Origin: Roseburia sp. AM59-24XD
GTDB taxonomy: Bacteria > Bacillota > Clostridia > Lachnospirales > Lachnospiraceae
Direction: 5' to 3'
DNA: 18,256 nucleotides
NCBI RefSeq assembly: GCF_003478445.1
Contig: NZ_QUET01000044.1
Coordinates: forward strand, 1-18,256
Positions 14,233-18,256 of the stretch are shown in pieces; position 1 is the stretch's first letter, and every line of letters begins with the position of its first letter. Under the pieces are notes generated by a model. That model did not search any database, was not told the DNA's origin, and was given only the letters and a program-made list of their open reading frames with translations. The position numbers and the translations under genes were made by a program.

Positions 14233-15561
14233 TTATTTTGTAAAATAAACATATATTGTTGTTCCCTCGCCCAGCTTACTGCGAAGCTCGAGCTTCACAT
14301 TGTCGTGCAACGCAATGATATGCTTCACGATCGCCAGTCCAAGACCGGTACCGCCCGTTGATTTCGAACGGCTCTTGTCCACGCGGTAAAAACGTTCAAA
14401 AATGCGTTCCTGATCCTTCTCCGGAATCCCGATCCCGTTATCCTTCACCTCGAGAACAACACGCTCAACCTCCCGGTAAACCGATACATCCACACGTCCG
14501 CCCGGATTATTATACCGGATCGCATTGTCACACAGATTGTAGATCAGCTCGTCCATCATCTGCCGGTTCGCCGTCACCATCTGCGGCTCTCCCGAGAAAG
14601 AAAGCTGTACCTGATGCTTTTCTGCAGACATTTGAAGCATCTCCACACAATTGGCCGCCATATCGCAGATATCAAGCTCCTCCATAATATCTTCCGTTGT
14701 CACATCAAGTTCAGACAAGCGAATGATGTCATTTATCAGCGTCAGAAGACGGTTTGAACTCTTATGGATCTCTCTGGCAAATCTCTGCACATCGTCCCCT
14801 GTCGCAATCCCATTTTCAATCAATTCCGAATAACCTGAAATGGAGGTCAGCGGCGTCTTCAATTCATGGGAAACATTTGCCGTAAATTCCTGCCGCATAT
14901 TGGCATTGCGGATAATGTCCTCATGCTGCGCACGTATCGTTGTCACGTACGGCTCAAGCTCCTCATATACATGATACATGCCCGGTCCCTCCAGATTCTT
15001 GGCAAGCTCCTCGATCGGCTTAACGATACTTTTCGTCAATGCGTGGGACAGGATCACACATGCCGCAAACAGAAGAACACTGAGAACAACAAGCCTTGGC
15101 ACAGTGCTCAGCAAAATCCCCGTCATACTGCTGACCTCCTTGGAGATACGCAGCACATAACCATTATCCAGCCGAACCGCATAATAAAACGCACTTTTGC
15201 CAAGTGTCTGTGAATTACGCACCGCCTTGCCCTCTCCCTTTGAAAATGCGGATGCAATCTCCGGACGATTTTTGTGGTTTCCCATGCCCCTCACATCCGC
15301 ATCGCTGTCACAGACTGCATTACCATCCGGGTTGATCAGCGTGATACGAAGATGCTTCGGTGTATTTTCCATATGGACATTTGCCGGATCTGACACCATC
15401 TGCCACGCATCCGACTCGACCATCACATCTGCCGAATTTCTTAGATCCTGAATGACTTCCTTCGTCAATACACCATAAAAGACAGTCGCAGAAAGTGCTA
15501 CTGTCTCCAATATTGTGATCACCGTCAATATCATACATAAAATGTTAATCCGCCGTTTCAT
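14233..15561 (-). CDS. PhoR-type membrane sensor histidine kinase
   Basis: 442 aa. One helix at about 8-30, an extracytoplasmic sensor (about 32-150) and a second helix at about 153-175 lead into a linker and the kinase core. The sensor has INPDGNAVCDSDAD, NHKNRPEI and a Tyr-rich segment like PhoR/WalK PDC-type sensors. The H box VSHELKTPLTSISGYS carries His232. The N box is LIYNLCDNAIRYNN, the G1 box DNGIGIP, the F box FERFYRVD and the G2 box GGTGLGLAIVKH, all intact. The start at 15561 follows AAAGGAA. The response regulator lies 108 nt upstream in the same direction, and beyond it the Na/Pi transporter, so phosphate sensing is the likely role by context. The cognate signal cannot be proved from sequence. 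Confidence 0.92.
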   Translation of the reverse strand: MKRRINILCMILTVITILETVALSATVFYGVLTKEVIQDLRNSADVMVESDAWQMVSDPANVHMENTPKHLRITLINPDGNAVCDSDADVRGMGNHKNRPEIASAFSKGEGKAVRNSQTLGKSAFYYAVRLDNGYVLRISKEVSSMTGILLSTVPRLVVLSVLLFAACVILSHALTKSIVKPIEELAKNLEGPGMYHVYEELEPYVTTIRAQHEDIIRNANMRQEFTANVSHELKTPLTSISGYSELIENGIATGDDVQRFAREIHKSSNRLLTLINDIIRLSELDVTTEDIMEELDICDMAANCVEMLQMSAEKHQVQLSFSGEPQMVTANRQMMDELIYNLCDNAIRYNNPGGRVDVSVYREVERVVLEVKDNGIGIPEKDQERIFERFYRVDKSRSKSTGGTGLGLAIVKHIIALHDNVKLELRSKLGEGTTIYVYFTK

Positions 15562-15578
15562 CCATCAATTCCTTTCCT

Positions 15579-15623
15579 CTGCCGGAACAGTTTTTTTTAA
15601 TGTTATGTAGACCATTCCGGCAG
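15579..15623 (-). other. Intercistronic stem-loop between response regulator and kinase genes
   Basis: CTGCCGGAA (15579-15587) and TTCCGGCAG (15615-15623) form a perfect 9-bp stem with a 27-nt loop containing eight A residues on the mRNA. The 3' arm ends directly against the Shine-Dalgarno region of the kinase gene. With no T run after the stem it is not a standard terminator. It may affect mRNA stability or kinase translation. Confidence 0.55.
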
Positions 15624-15669
15624 TTTTACTTTTCTCCTTCCTGCGTTATATGTCAAGTCTTTCCCTTTT

Positions 15670-16347
15670 CTACACAAGATTCATGCAGTACCCGACATTC
15701 CGTACGGTTTTAATATATTTTCCTGCATCTCCAAGCTTATGACGCAGTGTCTTGATATGCACATCGAGCGTGCGCGATTCAATCTCACAGTTTGCATGCC
15801 AGATATGCTCCATAATGCTGTCTCTGGGAAGCACGATCTCCTGATTCTGCGCCAGATAATGCAACAACTCATACTCTTTATAAGTAAGCTCTACCGCACT
15901 GCCTGACACAAAAACCTTTCGTTTCTCGTCATCGATCACAAGATCCCCGATCTTGATCACCTTCTCCGCATCCTGCTCTCCTGTTCTTCGAAGAAGTGCC
16001 TTGACACGGGAAACCAGCTCCATAACTCCAAACGGCTTCGTCATATAATCGTCCGCACCATTATCAAGTCCCTTCACCTTATCAATCTCTGTCGTTTTCG
16101 CTGTCACCATGATCACCGGAATCCTCTTCGTCTCTCTTTTCTCGCGGATCTTCCGAAGGATTGACAGACCATCCTCATCCGGCAGCATAATATCAAGCAG
16201 GATCAGATCCGGCTTCTTCTCTGCCAGTTCCTTATAGAAGGAACGTCCATCCGGGAATTCCACCGTCTGATGTCCCGCGTTTTTGAGCGAAAAGCTCTCA
16301 ATCTCGCTGATATTTTTGTCGTCCTCCACAATATAAATTAATGCCAT
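15670..16347 (-). CDS. OmpR/PhoB-family response regulator
   Basis: 225 aa. The receiver domain (1-120) has Asp9/Asp10, phospho-acceptor Asp52 in LLDIMLPDEDG, the switch Thr in VMVTAKT and the Lys of TKPFG. The winged-helix DNA-binding domain (about 130-225) shows VELTYKEYELLHYLAQNQ, ESRTLDVHIKTLRHKLG and IKTVRNVGYC, all typical of OmpR/PhoB. ATG 16347 follows GGCGGGA. It is the cytoplasmic partner of the kinase encoded next. With a Na/Pi transporter 58 nt upstream, it is probably a PhoP/PhoB-like regulator that acts on the repeated elements at 18203-18256. That target assignment is inference. Confidence 0.92.
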   Translation of the reverse strand: MALIYIVEDDKNISEIESFSLKNAGHQTVEFPDGRSFYKELAEKKPDLILLDIMLPDEDGLSILRKIREKRETKRIPVIMVTAKTTEIDKVKGLDNGADDYMTKPFGVMELVSRVKALLRRTGEQDAEKVIKIGDLVIDDEKRKVFVSGSAVELTYKEYELLHYLAQNQEIVLPRDSIMEHIWHANCEIESRTLDVHIKTLRHKLGDAGKYIKTVRNVGYCMNLV

Positions 16348-16405
16348 AGCCGTCCCGCCTTTCTATCCTTTTAGGTTGAGTATATCACAAATTCATTGCG
16401 TACGC

Positions 16406-18088
16406 TTAATTAAAATATCCAAAATCAACGGACTCCATGACCGCATCCGCAATATTAACACAACTGTTTCCCATTCGGTCAATGCTGTGAAGGATCTTAT
16501 TAAAGGAAGAGGTCAGACTCGCTTTACATTTTCCGGTGCTGACACGCTTCATATGATCCTTGCGAAGCTTCAGATCAAGTTCCAGAATCTTATCTCTCTT
16601 CTTAATGATCTTAGCGGCATTGTCCTTATCACCGGTTTCCATTACCTTCAGGGAAGCATCATACATATCGCCGATCAGCTTCAGACTCTTCTCCAGATCT
16701 CTGGAGGCGTCCTTGGAAAGCACGGATTTCTTGGAGGACTTATTCCCCTCCTCCTCAAATACCGCAAGAATATCGCCACACAACAATGCAAGACGGTTGA
16801 CATCGCTGAGCACATACATGATACCTGCCGTCTGTGTTGCCTGCTCCTCGGTCAGAACACCTGCCGAAAACAGGTTAGTCAGATATTCCGTGATCCGTTC
16901 ATCCAGATTCTGTACGACCTGGATCTTACTCTGCAGATCCTCCACATAAGTCCAATCTTTTAAGCCTGCCACATCCGAAATATCGTTAATGATCTCCTTT
17001 ACCAGTCCGCTCAACCGGATCACCTCCTGAGATACCAGACGAAGTGCCGCTGTCGGCTGATTGACCAGATTATTGTCCAGATACATCGGCTGTGATGCAT
17101 CCTTCTCATCCTTTTCTCCCGGAATAATAAACATAACGATCTTCACCAGCAGCCAGATCAGTGGGAGCCAGAGAAGTGTCATAATAAAGTTAAAGCCGGT
17201 ATGCGCATTCGCAATCTGACGTGAGATCACATCAACCTCTGCCCCCTTCGGGGAAATATACTGGATCAGCTTTGCATACGGATGCACAAACCAGATAAAG
17301 ATCAGACTTCCGCTGACATTAAACATACAATGCGCAAGTGCGGTACGCTTTGCATCTCTTGACTGACCAACACTGGCAAGCAGTGCAGTGATCGTTGTAC
17401 CAATATTATCACCAAGCAGGATCGGGATCGCACCCGCAAGACCAAGAATACTTGTTGTTCCATCCGGTCCCGCCTGCTCTGCAAAATTCTGCAGCACCGC
17501 AATCGTTGCCGAGCTGCTCTGTACAACAAGTGTCATCAATGTTCCCACACAGACACCAAGCACCGGAATATGTGCTACCTTTGCGATCATTGCCGTGAAT
17601 ACCGGGCTTGCCGCCAGCGGCTTCATGACATCTCCCATCGTCTCAATCCCAAGGAAAAGAACACCAAAAGCAAAAATTGTCTGACCGATGTTTTTCACCT
17701 TCTCGGATTTGCAGATAAAGGAAATGATAAAGCCTGCAAAAATGATCAGATAAATATAATCGCTGATCTTAAATGCAATGATCTGTGCCGTCATTGTTGT
17801 ACCAATGTTGGCACCAAGTATAATAGAAATTGCCTGCGGAAGACTCATCAGTCCCGCACTGACAAAACCAATCGTCATAACTGTTGTCGCACTGCTGCTC
17901 TGTAAAACAGCCGTCGTCAAAGCACCTGCCAAAACACCAAGTATCGGATTTTTCGTTAAAAGTGCAAGAATTGCCTTCATTTTCTCGCCTGCTGCCTTCT
18001 GCAGACACTCACTCATCAAATTCATTCCAAACAGGAATAATGCCAGACCTCCCAGCAATCCAAATGCGATCTGAACCGTACTGTTCAT
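16406..18088 (-). CDS. Na/Pi cotransporter family protein with PhoU-like tail
   Basis: 560 aa from ATG 18088, eight bases after GGAGG; an ATG at 18160 would add a charged, unsupported leader. The first Na/Pi domain starts GLLGGLALFLFGMNLMSECL and has the signature QSSSAT at 63-68. The inverted second copy carries QSSSAT at 190-195 and LLGDNIGTTITALLAS nearby. About eight to nine membrane helices reach residue ~325 (FIMTLLWLPLIWLLVKIVMF). The C-terminal ~200 residues are helical and charged (LVSQEVIRLSGLVKEIINDI and the final MKRVSTGKCKAS region), like PhoU. The protein takes up phosphate with sodium, and the PhoU-like part probably regulates flux. It heads a likely operon with the two-component genes. 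Confidence 0.93.
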   Translation of the reverse strand: MNSTVQIAFGLLGGLALFLFGMNLMSECLQKAAGEKMKAILALLTKNPILGVLAGALTTAVLQSSSATTVMTIGFVSAGLMSLPQAISIILGANIGTTMTAQIIAFKISDYIYLIIFAGFIISFICKSEKVKNIGQTIFAFGVLFLGIETMGDVMKPLAASPVFTAMIAKVAHIPVLGVCVGTLMTLVVQSSSATIAVLQNFAEQAGPDGTTSILGLAGAIPILLGDNIGTTITALLASVGQSRDAKRTALAHCMFNVSGSLIFIWFVHPYAKLIQYISPKGAEVDVISRQIANAHTGFNFIMTLLWLPLIWLLVKIVMFIIPGEKDEKDASQPMYLDNNLVNQPTAALRLVSQEVIRLSGLVKEIINDISDVAGLKDWTYVEDLQSKIQVVQNLDERITEYLTNLFSAGVLTEEQATQTAGIMYVLSDVNRLALLCGDILAVFEEEGNKSSKKSVLSKDASRDLEKSLKLIGDMYDASLKVMETGDKDNAAKIIKKRDKILELDLKLRKDHMKRVSTGKCKASLTSSFNKILHSIDRMGNSCVNIADAVMESVDFGYFN

Positions 18089-18202
18089 CTTTTTTCCTCC
18101 ATTTTTCCGGATCTTTACACATACCTCATTGAATGTGTACGTCCTGATTCGTCTCTTCACTTATTCTTCATTCTACTTTTTACATTTTCATCATAACAAT
18201 GC

Positions 18203-18256
18203 CATGTAAATGCTATATAGGGGTTATGTAAAAGTATGTAAAAACTTTTTACATAA
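18203..18256 (-). promoter_or_regulatory. Pho-type repeat region and palindrome upstream of the Na/Pi gene
   Basis: ATGTAAA occurs at 18204-18210, 18226-18232 and 18236-18242, starts 22 and 10 bp apart, close to helical repeats. On the minus strand they read TTTACAT, similar to the TTAACA-type direct repeats bound by Gram-positive PhoP. The last two overlap a perfect 21-bp palindrome at 18235-18255 (arms TATGTAAAAA and TTTTTACATA around C18245). A further TTTTTACAT in the opposite orientation is at 18177-18185. The window ends here, so the promoter and any divergent gene may be cut off. Confidence 0.5.

Noticed and set aside
16348..16405. Internal promoter (TATACT -10) between the Na/Pi transporter and response regulator genes.
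   Set aside because: No acceptable -35 at 16-18 bp. The 58-nt gap is compatible with simple cotranscription.

Overview
The window looks like a chromosomal piece of a spore-forming Clostridia bacterium, most likely Lachnospiraceae. Supporting signs are a full spo0A, a SpoIID/LytB-type gene, a Na/Pi symporter with a PhoP/PhoR-like two-component pair, glycogen synthase, strong Gram-positive ribosome binding sites, and a tRNA without encoded CCA. The genus cannot be fixed from the sequence alone. Nearly all genes lie on the minus strand, so transcription runs from high to low coordinates. The plus strand carries only a tRNA-Thr, an integrase/AraC scar and one degraded coding remnant.

From the right edge leftward, 18256-14233 is a phosphate module. 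A promoter region with repeated TTTACAT/ATGTAAA elements and a 21-bp palindrome precedes a Na/Pi cotransporter with a PhoU-like tail, an OmpR/PhoB-type response regulator and a PhoR-type histidine kinase. Next come a two-cluster ferredoxin-like protein with its own terminator (14111-13314), spo0A with a promoter and a 0A-box-like site (13314-12402), and glgA with a clear sigma-A promoter (12370-10821). An RsuA-type pseudouridine synthase and a monoacylglycerol-lipase-like hydrolase follow (10715-8886), 21 bp apart and probably cotranscribed.

The segment 8885-2526 is different: it is a zone of decay and rearrangement. It holds a plus-strand coding remnant with two adjacent in-frame stops, an SLC13/ArsB-type permease broken by a one-base frameshift, and two diverged direct repeats that flank the permease and each carry the same promoter. 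It also holds an intact NAD(H) diphosphatase (nudC), a 32-codon iron-alcohol-dehydrogenase remnant, a truncated small ORF, a DUF11 protein without an export signal, and an integrase N-terminus fused to an AraC C-terminus next to tRNA-Thr. Its left end is a pyruvate-kinase-like gene frameshifted exactly at the catalytic lysine codon.

The pyruvate-kinase-like gene starts a closely spaced minus-strand cluster with a zinc-dependent phospholipase C-like protein and the SpoIID/LytB protein (3532-212). I see no CRISPR array, complete mobile element, rRNA or convincing riboswitch. No complete new system is evident. The most interesting signals are the repeat-flanked permease, the very short ADH relic, the tRNA-adjacent chimeric scar, the catalytic-lysine frameshift and the palindromic Pho-type control region.
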